From Planctomycetota bacterium (lineage in GTDB: Bacteria; Planctomycetota; Planctomycetia; Gemmatales; Gemmataceae), in NCBI GenBank assembly GCA_016195405.1, contig JACPZP010000117.1:1-64000 (forward strand): a DNA stretch of 64,000 nt. The letters run 5' to 3'. The position numbers and the translations under genes are program-made. Below the pieces are notes generated by a model that was not told where the DNA came from, did not search any database, and saw only the letters and a list, made by a program, of their open reading frames with translations. This document shows, piece by piece, positions 8,907 through 16,095 of the stretch (position 1 is the stretch's first letter; each line of letters starts with the position of its first letter).

Positions 8907-9649
8907 ATGTCCATGGTCTGCCCTCAATGCAAACGCAGCTTCCCTCAAAGGCTTGAGTGCCCTGAGTGCAACGTGCGCTTGCTGTTTCACGCCGCGCTTG
9001 CCGGGACGAGCGAACGATTCAGCGCGGAAGCCGAGGAAGAAGCGCGCTGGCAGCAGACGCCGTGGGGCCGCATGGCGGTTGGGCTCATGCTGGCTCAGGG
9101 CCTTGGCTACGCCATGCAGCACTTGCTGACAGCCGGCATTCTCGCCAGCGGCGAAGGCGCCTCGGTCTGGGCCACATTACTAGGCATTCTTCTATTGCAG
9201 GGCATTCAATGCGCGAGCTTGATCGTCGGCGGTGCGCTGTGTGGCGCCGGGCGCGAGCGCGGCTGGCTATACGGCAGCGTCGTCGGACTCGCCAACGGCG
9301 TCATCTTCATGCTCATGCAACGGCAAGCCGGCGAGACGATGACGGAGATCGCGCTCTACGGTCAACCGCTCCTACATCTTGCGTTCGGGGCCCTAGTGCC
9401 ACTCTGGTCGGCGCCGGTCTGGCAGGCGCGACCACGCTGAACGGCCTCAAACAAGGCCTCTGCGTCGGCATCGGCGCTGCGGTGGTTCTCGCGGGAATCC
9501 AACTCGGCAACGCCAAGGACAGCCTCGAATCGGCGACATTGATGATCGCGAGCACCTTCGTCCTGACACTGGTCGGCGGCTGGTTCGGCGGCCAGCTCTT
9601 TCCCCCCATTTGCGCAGTCAAGCGCCGCAGCCGGCTTCTCACTGACTAA
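8907..9649 (+). pseudogene. zinc-ribbon membrane protein, apparent frameshift
   Basis: Starts SMVCPQCKRSFPQRLECPEC, a four-cysteine zinc ribbon (two CxxC pairs), followed by membrane segments such as LLGILLLQGIQCASLIVGGA. The frame with the ribbon stops at 9440 after LLHLAFGAL, but strong membrane-protein coding continues to 9649 in another frame (GLCVGIGAAVVLAGIQLG, LMIASTFVLTLVGGWFGG). The switch lies near 9393-9400, and one added base gives exactly 248 codons. The family is unnamed to me; zinc ribbon plus membrane helices is common in planctomycetes. If the deletion is real, the protein loses its last two helices. Confidence 0.6.
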
Positions 9650-9684
9650 CAGATTTACTTGCACTTCCCATATTCCCGATCTTC

Positions 9685-9768
9685 GTAGGTCAGGCTTTCC
9701 AGCCTGACGCGGCCTCGCCAAAGTGACTGACAAGAGCAAACTGCGTCAGCCTGGAAAGGCCGACCTAC
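9685..9768. repeat. GTAG/CTAC palindromic repeat, double hairpin
   Basis: An 84-bp element. The left arm GTAGGTCAGGC-TTTCC-AGCCTGACGC and right arm GCGTCAGCCTGGAAAGGCCGACCTAC are near-perfect inverted copies, and each arm can also fold on itself (for example GTCAGGCT/AGCCTGAC). The spacer is 32 bp. It shares the GTAGG/CCTAC ends with the elements at 31438 and 41823. Confidence 0.8.
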
Positions 9769-9874
9769 AATGCGATGCAAAGCGACGCGATGCAGAGCGA
9801 CGCTTCGCGAAAAAAAGCCCTTGCTAAAATCCGTCGCTAGTCGGAAAAGGGGGCGTCCTTCCATTGGAGGCCCC

Positions 9875-10789
9875 ATGTCTTCCCTCAAGATCTTCCGCTA
9901 CCACTTCCTCGACGGTCTGGTGGCGCTGTGCGGCGTCGGCATCGTCGCCGTGATGTTCTGGACTTTGCTCGATTTTGCGAACCTATCGTGGTGGGTGTTG
10001 GGGCCGGCCTGGGTTTTTCTCGCCTGGTCGTATTGCTGGAACTTGCAGTGCATTTCGCACAACTTCATCCATAACCCGTTCTTCACCAACGCATGGCTCA
10101 ACCGGGCCTTTAGCGTGCTGGAATCGCTGGCCATCGGCGTGCCGCATCTCCTTTACCATCACTACCACATGAACCACCACTGGGGCGACAGCGACGCCAA
10201 AGGCCCCGACGGCACCACGCGCGATTGGTCGAGCATCTATCGCCACAGCAAGGACGAGCGTCCTGAGCCATTTTGGCGCTACGTGCTTTTCAGCTTTTGG
10301 CGCGTGGAGATGACTTCGGTCGTGCAGGTTGTGTTCAAACATGGCAGCAGCCAGGTGATTCAGCTCGTCGTCGAAACACTGGCCCTCGGCGCGTTTTGGG
10401 GCTTGATGATCTGGCTGGATTGGCGCTACTTCGTGTTCTACTACCTGACTTCTTATTACGTGGGTTGGATGTTGAGTTACGCGGAAGGCTATTTCGAGCA
10501 TTACGACACCAAGCCGGGCAATCCCTATGCGAACTCCGTCAGCTCCTACCACGCCCTCTACAACCTCGTCTGGTTCAACAACGGCTACCATCAGGAGCAT
10601 CACTGGGACCCGAAGGTGCATTGGACGCGCATGCGCGACCTGCACGAGCGCATCCGGCCCCAGTTGCTCGCCAACGGCGCCAAGATGTTGCGCGGCCCGC
10701 ATCTGACCGCATTCTTCGAAGATTGGTTCAGTCGGCGCGGCGACAAGAACCGAAGTTGGCCGGAGGCGCCGACGCGCACGGCCGCATGA
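9875..10789 (+). CDS. membrane fatty acid desaturase family protein
   Basis: 304 residues, with GGAGG 5 nt before the ATG. It has the di-iron histidine boxes of the membrane fatty acid desaturase/hydroxylase superfamily: SHNFIHNPF (HxxxH type), HYHMNHHWGD (HxxHH) and HQEHHWDP (HxxHH). Hydrophobic segments surround the boxes (FLDGLVALCGVGIVAVMFWT, WWVLGPAWVFLAW, FYYLTSYYVGWML). It should oxidise a lipid or carotenoid-like chain in the membrane with oxygen and an electron donor; the substrate cannot be told. It is followed 31 bp later by an MFS transporter and may share its transcript. Confidence 0.85.
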   Translation: MSSLKIFRYHFLDGLVALCGVGIVAVMFWTLLDFANLSWWVLGPAWVFLAWSYCWNLQCISHNFIHNPFFTNAWLNRAFSVLESLAIGVPHLLYHHYHMNHHWGDSDAKGPDGTTRDWSSIYRHSKDERPEPFWRYVLFSFWRVEMTSVVQVVFKHGSSQVIQLVVETLALGAFWGLMIWLDWRYFVFYYLTSYYVGWMLSYAEGYFEHYDTKPGNPYANSVSSYHALYNLVWFNNGYHQEHHWDPKVHWTRMRDLHERIRPQLLANGAKMLRGPHLTAFFEDWFSRRGDKNRSWPEAPTRTAA

Positions 10790-10820
10790 GAGTTCGGACT
10801 CAGTCCCAGGGGACCATAGA

Positions 10821-12002
10821 GTGACGCCTTTTCGGCGGCTGCTCGTCATCTGCTTTACCAGCGCGGGCTGGGCTTTCAGCTTCGGCGTGGGCACGCAAGC
10901 CGTCACGCATTGGCTGAACGCTCATGGCGCCAGCAATTTCGTCATCGGCCTCAATCATTCGACGTACTATCTGGGGATCGCGCTGGCCTCGCTGCTTGTG
11001 CCCGGGCTGACGCGGCGGTTCGGCGCCGGCTGCGCGCCCACAGGAATGATGCTGGCGGGACTTAGCTTGGTTCTCTTCCCCTGGTCGACGGGAGCGCCCT
11101 GGTGGTTCGGCTTGCGGTTTCTCGCCGGGGTTGCAGGAGCGCTGAGTCTCATTCCGCTCGAAGCACAGGTCAGCCGCGAATCCGACCCCGCCCAGCGTAC
11201 CCGCAACTTCAGCTTTTATGCGGTCGCCTTGACTCTGGGCGGCGCTGCCGGCATTTGCGCCGGCCTCCATTTCTACGAAATCAATCCGACCTTGGCGTTC
11301 TCACTAGGCGGTTGCGCGCCGATCCTCTCCGCCGCGGTTTTGGTCCGCGCGCTGAAGCAATCGAATCCCGCAACCGCTTTCAAGCCGCGCGGCGCCGTCG
11401 CCTGGAGCGACAACTTCCTCAGCTACGGCACGGCCTGGTGCCAGGGATTTCTCGAAGGCGGCCTGGTGGCGTTCCTGTCGCTTTATCTCGTCTCTCTGGG
11501 CATGTCGAAGGATGCGGCCGGTCTGCAAATGGGCGTCACCCTGGTCGGCGTCATCGCCTTTCAGGTTCCGGTGGCCTGGCTAGCCGATCGAGTCGGCAGA
11601 ACGCCGATGCTGCTCACGTGCTATGCGATGGTCGCAATCGGCCTGGCCGCCCTGCCCTGGCTGCAACTTTCGTGGGCGCTCGCGGTGTGCCTGTTCTTCT
11701 TGGGCGCGTGGTCGGGCGCGATGTATCCGCTCGGGTTGGCGCTCTTGGGCGATCGGCTTCCCGAGGCGAGCTTAGCGAGGGCTTATGCCTGGTACATGGC
11801 GATGGAGTGCGTCGGCAGCCAGCTCGGCGCCGCCGCCATGGGAGAGGCCCGTGACCGCTGGGGGCAGGAGTCGATGTTCTGGGTGGGTTTCGCCGCCGTT
11901 CTCGGCGTCGTGGCGGCGTGGGTGGTGGTGCTTGGCGTACAAAGATGGCGAACATGGAGGTCTCCGGCGTGCAAAGTCGAGTCGGAGCGACAGGCCGCGT
12001 AA
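10821..12002 (+). CDS. MFS family transporter
   Basis: 393 residues with about 12 predicted membrane helices (FTSAGWAFSFGVGTQAVTHW, STYYLGIALASLLVPG, FLAGVAGALSLIPLEAQVSR and others) and the central loop motif WLADRVGRTPML typical of the major facilitator superfamily. The start is GTG, with AGGGGA about 8 nt upstream. The overall look (an HWLNAHG loop after helix 1, MAMECVGSQLGAAAMG late) is of the drug/sugar-type MFS group; the substrate is unknown. Probably co-transcribed with the desaturase before it. Confidence 0.85.
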   Translation: MTPFRRLLVICFTSAGWAFSFGVGTQAVTHWLNAHGASNFVIGLNHSTYYLGIALASLLVPGLTRRFGAGCAPTGMMLAGLSLVLFPWSTGAPWWFGLRFLAGVAGALSLIPLEAQVSRESDPAQRTRNFSFYAVALTLGGAAGICAGLHFYEINPTLAFSLGGCAPILSAAVLVRALKQSNPATAFKPRGAVAWSDNFLSYGTAWCQGFLEGGLVAFLSLYLVSLGMSKDAAGLQMGVTLVGVIAFQVPVAWLADRVGRTPMLLTCYAMVAIGLAALPWLQLSWALAVCLFFLGAWSGAMYPLGLALLGDRLPEASLARAYAWYMAMECVGSQLGAAAMGEARDRWGQESMFWVGFAAVLGVVAAWVVVLGVQRWRTWRSPACKVESERQAA

Positions 12003-12021
12003 TGAAGCTCAAAGCTTCAAG

Positions 12022-12055
12022 AAGAGTAAGAGGAAGAGGAAGACTCTTACTCTTT
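12022..12055 (+). terminator. candidate terminator hairpin after the MFS gene
   Basis: A perfect 11-bp stem AAGAGTAAGAG / CTCTTACTCTT with an 11-nt loop begins 20 bp after the transporter stop codon. The U-tract is poor (TTTCTCC), so efficiency is uncertain. Confidence 0.45.
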
Positions 12056-12160
12056 CTCCTCTTGGAGGCACCCTTCTAGATTCAGTCAAACGCCATTGCG
12101 TGAACGCGGCGGCTCGCTATCATCCTGCCTTCGCCTGGAAGGATTAGGAGTCTACGCGGA

Positions 12161-13111
12161 ATGCATATTCGTATTCTCGACCTCGACGGCAGCATCCCGC
12201 TGCAAAACGCCCTTACCCATCGCTACAAGCCCGTGCTCCACAACCTGCGGCATTGGGGCCCGCGTTTGCGCATCGGGTGCAGCTTTCGCCGCTTTCACGG
12301 CTTCACACGCTCCGTGAACAAGCGTCTCCGGGACGACGACGTTCATGACTCCGCGCTGACCTTCTGCGGCTCCGGTGACTTTCATCACGCCAGTCTTGCC
12401 TTAGTCAGCCGAATTCGCCAGCCGTTCAATCTTCTCGTGATTGACAATCATCCCGATTGGATGCGCGGCGTGCCCTTCATGCACTGCGGCACCTGGCTTT
12501 ACCACGCCGCCCGCTTGCCGATGGTGCAACAGGTGTTTCACGTCGGCGGCGACGTGGACTTCGACAACGCCTTTCGTTGGCTGGCGCCCTGGCGCCTGAT
12601 CCAAGACGGCAAGATCAACGTCTTTCCCTCCGTACGGACCTTCAATCGCGGCAAATGGCGGCACGTCATTCATGAGCCCGTGCGCCCCAATTATTGGACG
12701 CGTTCGCCGGAGCGCCGTCTGGAAAATATCTTGCAGCCCTTCGAGGAAGATTTGAAGCGTTGGCCGCTCTATATATCGCTCGACAAAGACGCGATGGTCC
12801 GTCAGGACGCAGTGGTGAACTGGGACTCCGGACATCTCGAACTGCCGGAGGTGCTGGAACTCCTGCGCGTGTTTTGCCGCAAGGCCAAACAACGGCTGGT
12901 GGGAATGGACGTGATCGGCGATTGGTCGCCCGTGCAAAGCCAGGGCCTGTTCCGCAAGCTTCTTGGCTGGACCGAACACCCCGCTCTGGAAGTTCGCCCC
13001 GGCCAGGCGACGGAACGCAACGAGGAAACCAACCTTGCGCTGGTGGAAACGCTGATGGCGGCCCAAGCAACCAGGGAGACCGCGGGCAGACGGTTGCGGA
13101 TCGCGGCGTGA
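12161..13111 (+). CDS. arginase/ureohydrolase-fold protein, divergent
   Basis: A 316-residue protein with the metal-binding motifs of the arginase/agmatinase/deacetylase fold in order: GSGDFHH (70-76, equivalent to GGDHS), VIDNHPDW (93-100, equivalent to DAHxD), SLDKDAM (206-212, equivalent to SxDxD) and GMDVIGDWSP (248-257, in place of GxDVxExxP). Two manganese ions would be bound by the His and Asp residues. Ala in DAH is Asn here and the usual late Glu is Asp, so substrate preference may differ from arginine or agmatine. It could be a ureohydrolase or an enzyme on another guanidino or amide substrate. No urea or polyamine genes are nearby. Confidence 0.7.
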   Translation: MHIRILDLDGSIPLQNALTHRYKPVLHNLRHWGPRLRIGCSFRRFHGFTRSVNKRLRDDDVHDSALTFCGSGDFHHASLALVSRIRQPFNLLVIDNHPDWMRGVPFMHCGTWLYHAARLPMVQQVFHVGGDVDFDNAFRWLAPWRLIQDGKINVFPSVRTFNRGKWRHVIHEPVRPNYWTRSPERRLENILQPFEEDLKRWPLYISLDKDAMVRQDAVVNWDSGHLELPEVLELLRVFCRKAKQRLVGMDVIGDWSPVQSQGLFRKLLGWTEHPALEVRPGQATERNEETNLALVETLMAAQATRETAGRRLRIAA

Positions 13112-13226
13112 GTTGAGGATTCATTCCAATCGTCGGTTTCGTGTAGAATAACTACAGCCTGGCGAAGCCGAATCCACCTGAATCGGAAATGCGAAGCATT
13201 GAATTCTCGATGCGAGGATGGCGAAC

Positions 13227-13523
13227 ATGACCGCGATCAAGGCCACTGTCAGAGGGGGACGTCTCGAACTTGATGTGCCCGCCGATTGGCCCGATGGCAC
13301 CGAAGTCGAAATCCAACCCCTGGCTGCCAAAGCGGCGCATGACGACGAGACCTTGCCGCCCGAAGAGGTAGCCAGGATCCTCGCAGCCATGGACCAGCTT
13401 GAGCCATTGGACCTTTCAGATGCCGAGCGCGCCGCCTGGGATACCCAACGCCAGGCCCGCAAGAATTGGGAGAAGTCCCATTTTGGCGAGCACGCTGTCA
13501 AGCTGCAGGGGATGTGGGAATGA
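13227..13523 (+). CDS. VapB-type antitoxin
   Basis: 98 residues. The N-terminus (IKATVRGGRLELDVPADWPD) looks like the swapped beta-barrel DNA-binding start of the AbrB/VapB or DUF104 class, followed by an acidic helical tail (LPPEEVARILAAMDQLE) that would wrap the toxin. The second ATG (13227) is preferred because GAGG is well spaced for it but too close to the ATG at 13218. Its stop overlaps the start of the following PIN-domain gene (ATGA at 13520-13523), the usual coupling for vapBC. Confidence 0.7.
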   Translation: MTAIKATVRGGRLELDVPADWPDGTEVEIQPLAAKAAHDDETLPPEEVARILAAMDQLEPLDLSDAERAAWDTQRQARKNWEKSHFGEHAVKLQGMWE

Positions 13524-14006
13524 CTCGATTCCAGCTCGATACCGGAATCGCAAGTGATTACATCAACCGGCGTCACGGCGTTTTCGAACGGGTCCGCAGC
13601 GAGGTTGCCAAAGGAAATCGCATCGGCATTGGCGTTCCGGTACTCGCGGAATTGGTCGCGGGCATTGAGCACAGCAAAAGCCGCGACCGCAATATGCAAC
13701 GATTGAGATCGGTTTTGGCTTCCTTGAAAATCTGGCCCTTCGACGCGCCGGCTGCATTCGAACGCTGGCGTGGCGACTGTCGGCGCCAGCGTCGCGGCGG
13801 GCGCGGCTTCAGCTTGGCGGTTATTCCTTGCTCTGGAAGGCAGGCGTTGGTATCTACGCCCAACTCGCACGCCTTGCCGTCCTATGCAAATCGTTGATAT
13901 CATGATCTCGGCAATCGCGAAGACGCTTGGCAACTGCACCGTCGTATCCGCCGACGGCGACCTAAGCGAGGTACCCGAATTGACCGTAGAGAATTGGAGG
14001 TCTTAA
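13520..14006 (+). pseudogene. vapC: VapC PIN-domain toxin, broken
   Basis: The first 80 residues are a normal PIN domain (FQLDTGIASDYINRR with the first catalytic Asp, VLAELVAGIEHS with the Glu). After PFDAPAAFE the match is lost for about 85-90 bp and resumes in a second frame as IYAQLARL, then in a third as RPMQIVDIMISAIAKTLGNC ending LTVENWRS. At least two lesions are needed: an insertion near 13757-13845 and one missing G near 13877. The inserted stretch includes a GCTGGCG/CGCCAGC hairpin. The last two catalytic Asp residues are out of frame, so no active toxin is expected. The antitoxin gene before it is intact. Confidence 0.75.
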
Positions 14007-14059
14007 GACCTCCGATGCGCAGCGGGCTGGTGCAAAACCGACACAGGGTAATAGGTCTC

Positions 14060-14665
14060 TTAGCACTTCCGCATCACGCCGACCAATACGCCGAGAATCT
14101 TGGCATCTTGGCTTTGATCCACGATAATCGGCGCCATGGCGCCGTTGGCCGGCTCCAGGCGGATGTGGTCCTTCTCTTTGTAGAACTTCTTCAGCGTCAC
14201 TTCATTGTCGATCATGGCGACCACGCGCTCGCCGTTGTCCGCGCTTGCTTGCTGGCGAATAACGACATAATCGCCGTCTTCGATGTGGCTTTCCACCATG
14301 GACTGGCCCTTTACTCGCAGCACGAAACGGTTGGGTCCGCCGAAAAGGTCCACGAATTCGATTTGCTCGTTCTCGCTGATGGCCGGCAAGGGCGCCCCGG
14401 CAGCAACGGTGCCCAAAAGCGGCAATCCCGCGGCCCCCGGACGGTGGTCCACCAGCTGAATCGCGCGCGCGGCATGCTCCTCGCGCGTGATCAGGCCCTT
14501 TTTTTCCAACGCTTTCAAATGGCACATGACGCCATTGGGCGATTTGATGCCGAAGCCCTCGCCGATCTCACGCACCGTCGGACCATAGCCGCGGTTGTCG
14601 ATCTTCTCGCGGATAAAGTCGTAAATCTCGCGTTGCCGTTCGGTTAGAGAGCTGAAGTCGGGCAT
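14060..14665 (-). CDS. lexA: LexA SOS repressor
   Basis: 201 residues. Residues 1-70 are the winged-helix DNA-binding domain (LTERQREIYDFIREKIDNRG, then PTVREIGEGFGIKSPNGVMCHLKALEKKG). The self-cleavage site is Ala89-Gly90 in GTVAAGAPLP, and the catalytic dyad is Ser122 (GQSMVE) and Lys159 (EVTLKKF). LexA represses DNA-repair genes until RecA filaments trigger self-cleavage. The ATG at 14665 has AGGAG 7 nt upstream; an upstream in-frame start at 14743 has no such site. A palindromic region at 14741-14769 is the likely autoregulatory operator. Confidence 0.95.
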   Translation of the reverse strand: MPDFSSLTERQREIYDFIREKIDNRGYGPTVREIGEGFGIKSPNGVMCHLKALEKKGLITREEHAARAIQLVDHRPGAAGLPLLGTVAAGAPLPAISENEQIEFVDLFGGPNRFVLRVKGQSMVESHIEDGDYVVIRQQASADNGERVVAMIDNEVTLKKFYKEKDHIRLEPANGAMAPIIVDQSQDAKILGVLVGVMRKC

Positions 14666-14740
14666 GGGAGTGCTCCTATCACGATTGGAATCCTGGCCTG
14701 GATGGGTATAAGGACATATCGACGCCCATATATTCTGTAC

Positions 14741-14769
14741 CAAAGTATATTATACCTTTGTATACAAAG
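14741..14769 (-). promoter_or_regulatory. overlapping palindromes upstream of lexA, candidate operator
   Basis: Two inverted repeats share a half-site: CAAAG-N10-CTTTG (14741-14760) and the perfect 14-bp palindrome CTTTGTATACAAAG (14756-14769). On the lexA strand the spacer of the first contains TATAAT, a good -10 box. A repressor here would block lexA transcription. It does not match the classical CTGT-N8-ACAG or GAAC-N4-GTTC LexA sites, so assigning it to LexA is inference. Confidence 0.5.
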
Positions 14770-14809
14770 AAATAGGGCTTTTTGAAAAAAAGCGACTCAA
14801 AGCTGGAGT

Positions 14810-14859
14810 TCGTAGCCGAATTCGTCAGAATTCGGGTGACCGAACGAGTTCGGCTACGA
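14810..14859. repeat. GTAG/CTAC palindromic repeat
   Basis: A 50-bp element with perfect 11-bp ends TCGTAGCCGAA / TTCGGCTACGA and internal GAATTCG-type inverted units. It lies between the divergent lexA and trpD genes, 10 bp before the trpD start, so it forms the trpD leader. Confidence 0.8.
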
Positions 14860-14869
14860 GTGGAGCGAA

Positions 14870-15880
14870 ATGGCCACTTCTTGGAGCGATCTGCTGTCGC
14901 GTTTGGCCAGCGGCCAAGCCGTAGAAGCCGACGCCGTTGCTTGGGCCATGGAGCAGATACTCCAAGGCAAATTCACCGAAAACGATGTCTCCGCCTTCCT
15001 GTTAGGGCTGCGCGCGCGTGGCGACAATGCCGATCACCTGTCGTCCGCGGCTCGAATTCTGCGGGAACACATGATTCGCTGGGATCCGGGGTCCGGCGAC
15101 GTGCTGGACACCTGCGGCACTGGCGGCGACCAGAGCGGCGCCTTCAACATCAGCACTGCCACAGCGTTCGTTCTTGCCGGCGCCGGAGTACGCGTCGTCA
15201 AGCATGGCAACCGTGCCGTCTCCAGCAACAGCGGCAGCGCGGATGTGCTGGCCGCCTTGGGCATCTCTCTGGTGGACGATCCCATTCAAGCGCGTGCGAA
15301 CCTCGATCGCTGCAAATTGGCCTTTTGCTTCGCCCCCCACTTTCATCCCGCGCTCAAGCAAATTGCTCCCATCCGCAAAAAGCTTGGCGTGCCCACTCTA
15401 TTCAACTCCGTGGGCCCGCTTGTGAATCCCGCGGGCGCCCAGCGGCAGCTCCTGGGAGTCGGCAGATTCGAACTGCTCGATGTCATGGCCGAGGCGCTCG
15501 TCCGCCTCGGCAGCGTGCGAACCCTAGTCGTCCACGGCGAAGACGGCTTGGATGAAGTCACTCTCGGCGGCGCGACCTGGGTCCGCGAGGTGCGCGCGGG
15601 CGCCGTGATGTCGCACGTGTGGCGGCCAAGCGACTTCGGCCTTGAGCCGGTGGCACGCGCGGGCATGCTTGCAGCCGACGCGGCAGCCAGCGCGGCGTTG
15701 ATTCGGCAAATCCTCGCTGGCGCCGATGTGCCCGCGGCGCGTGTGGTCCTGGCAAACGCCGCGGCCGGTCTATTAATCGCTGACAAGGTTCAGAATTTGC
15801 CGGCGGGCGTCGCCATGGCTCGCGCCGCAATTGAATCCGGCGCGGCGAAACAAGTCTTGAATTATCTTGATTCCCGGTGA
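14870..15880 (+). CDS. trpD: anthranilate phosphoribosyltransferase
   Basis: 336 residues, the normal length. TrpD transfers phosphoribose from PRPP to anthranilate in tryptophan synthesis. Family motifs are present: DTCGTGGDQSGAFNISTATA (PRPP-binding GTGGD), KHGNRAVSSNSGSADVLAALG, FAPHFHPALK, PTLFNSVGPLVNPAGA, VVHGEDGLDE, and the late NAAAGLLIADKV. No other trp genes are adjacent; planctomycetes often scatter them. A palindromic repeat occupies the leader, and no trp-type attenuator or leader peptide is visible. Confidence 0.95.
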   Translation: MATSWSDLLSRLASGQAVEADAVAWAMEQILQGKFTENDVSAFLLGLRARGDNADHLSSAARILREHMIRWDPGSGDVLDTCGTGGDQSGAFNISTATAFVLAGAGVRVVKHGNRAVSSNSGSADVLAALGISLVDDPIQARANLDRCKLAFCFAPHFHPALKQIAPIRKKLGVPTLFNSVGPLVNPAGAQRQLLGVGRFELLDVMAEALVRLGSVRTLVVHGEDGLDEVTLGGATWVREVRAGAVMSHVWRPSDFGLEPVARAGMLAADAAASAALIRQILAGADVPAARVVLANAAAGLLIADKVQNLPAGVAMARAAIESGAAKQVLNYLDSR

Positions 15881-15981
15881 TTAGAGCCAATGACGATTGT
15901 CGCCTGACACCGCTTTTTGAGCTACGCTTTACGCGGTAACGCCTGCGTTTAATAACCCACTCGACGTTGTGGCAGAGATCC

Positions 15982-16071
15982 GATGCATTCCTCAGCGATG
16001 ATGCATTCCTCAGCGATGATGCATTCCTCAGCGATGATGCATTCCTCAGCGATGATGCATTCCTTAGCGTT
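15982..16071. repeat. five tandem copies of an 18-bp unit
   Basis: GATGCATTCCTCAGCGAT occurs four times exactly and a fifth time with two changes, ending 24 bp before the preferred GTG start of the kinase. Each unit contains the palindrome ATGCAT. The array is a multiple of three and open in the kinase frame (it would read AFLSDD repeated), so it is either an untranslated regulatory array or, with an upstream TTG start, an N-terminal repeat. Confidence 0.9.
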
Positions 16072-16095
16072 TACGCTCTTGGCAAGGGGTCGGCT

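Noticed and set aside
15982..16071. CRISPR array
   Set aside because: The 18-bp units are directly adjacent with no spacers, and no cas genes are present in the window.
15967..16095. TTG start that would include the 18-bp repeats in the kinase protein
   Set aside because: No Shine-Dalgarno sequence before the TTG, while the GTG at 16096 has AAGGGG at good spacing; kept open in the findings.
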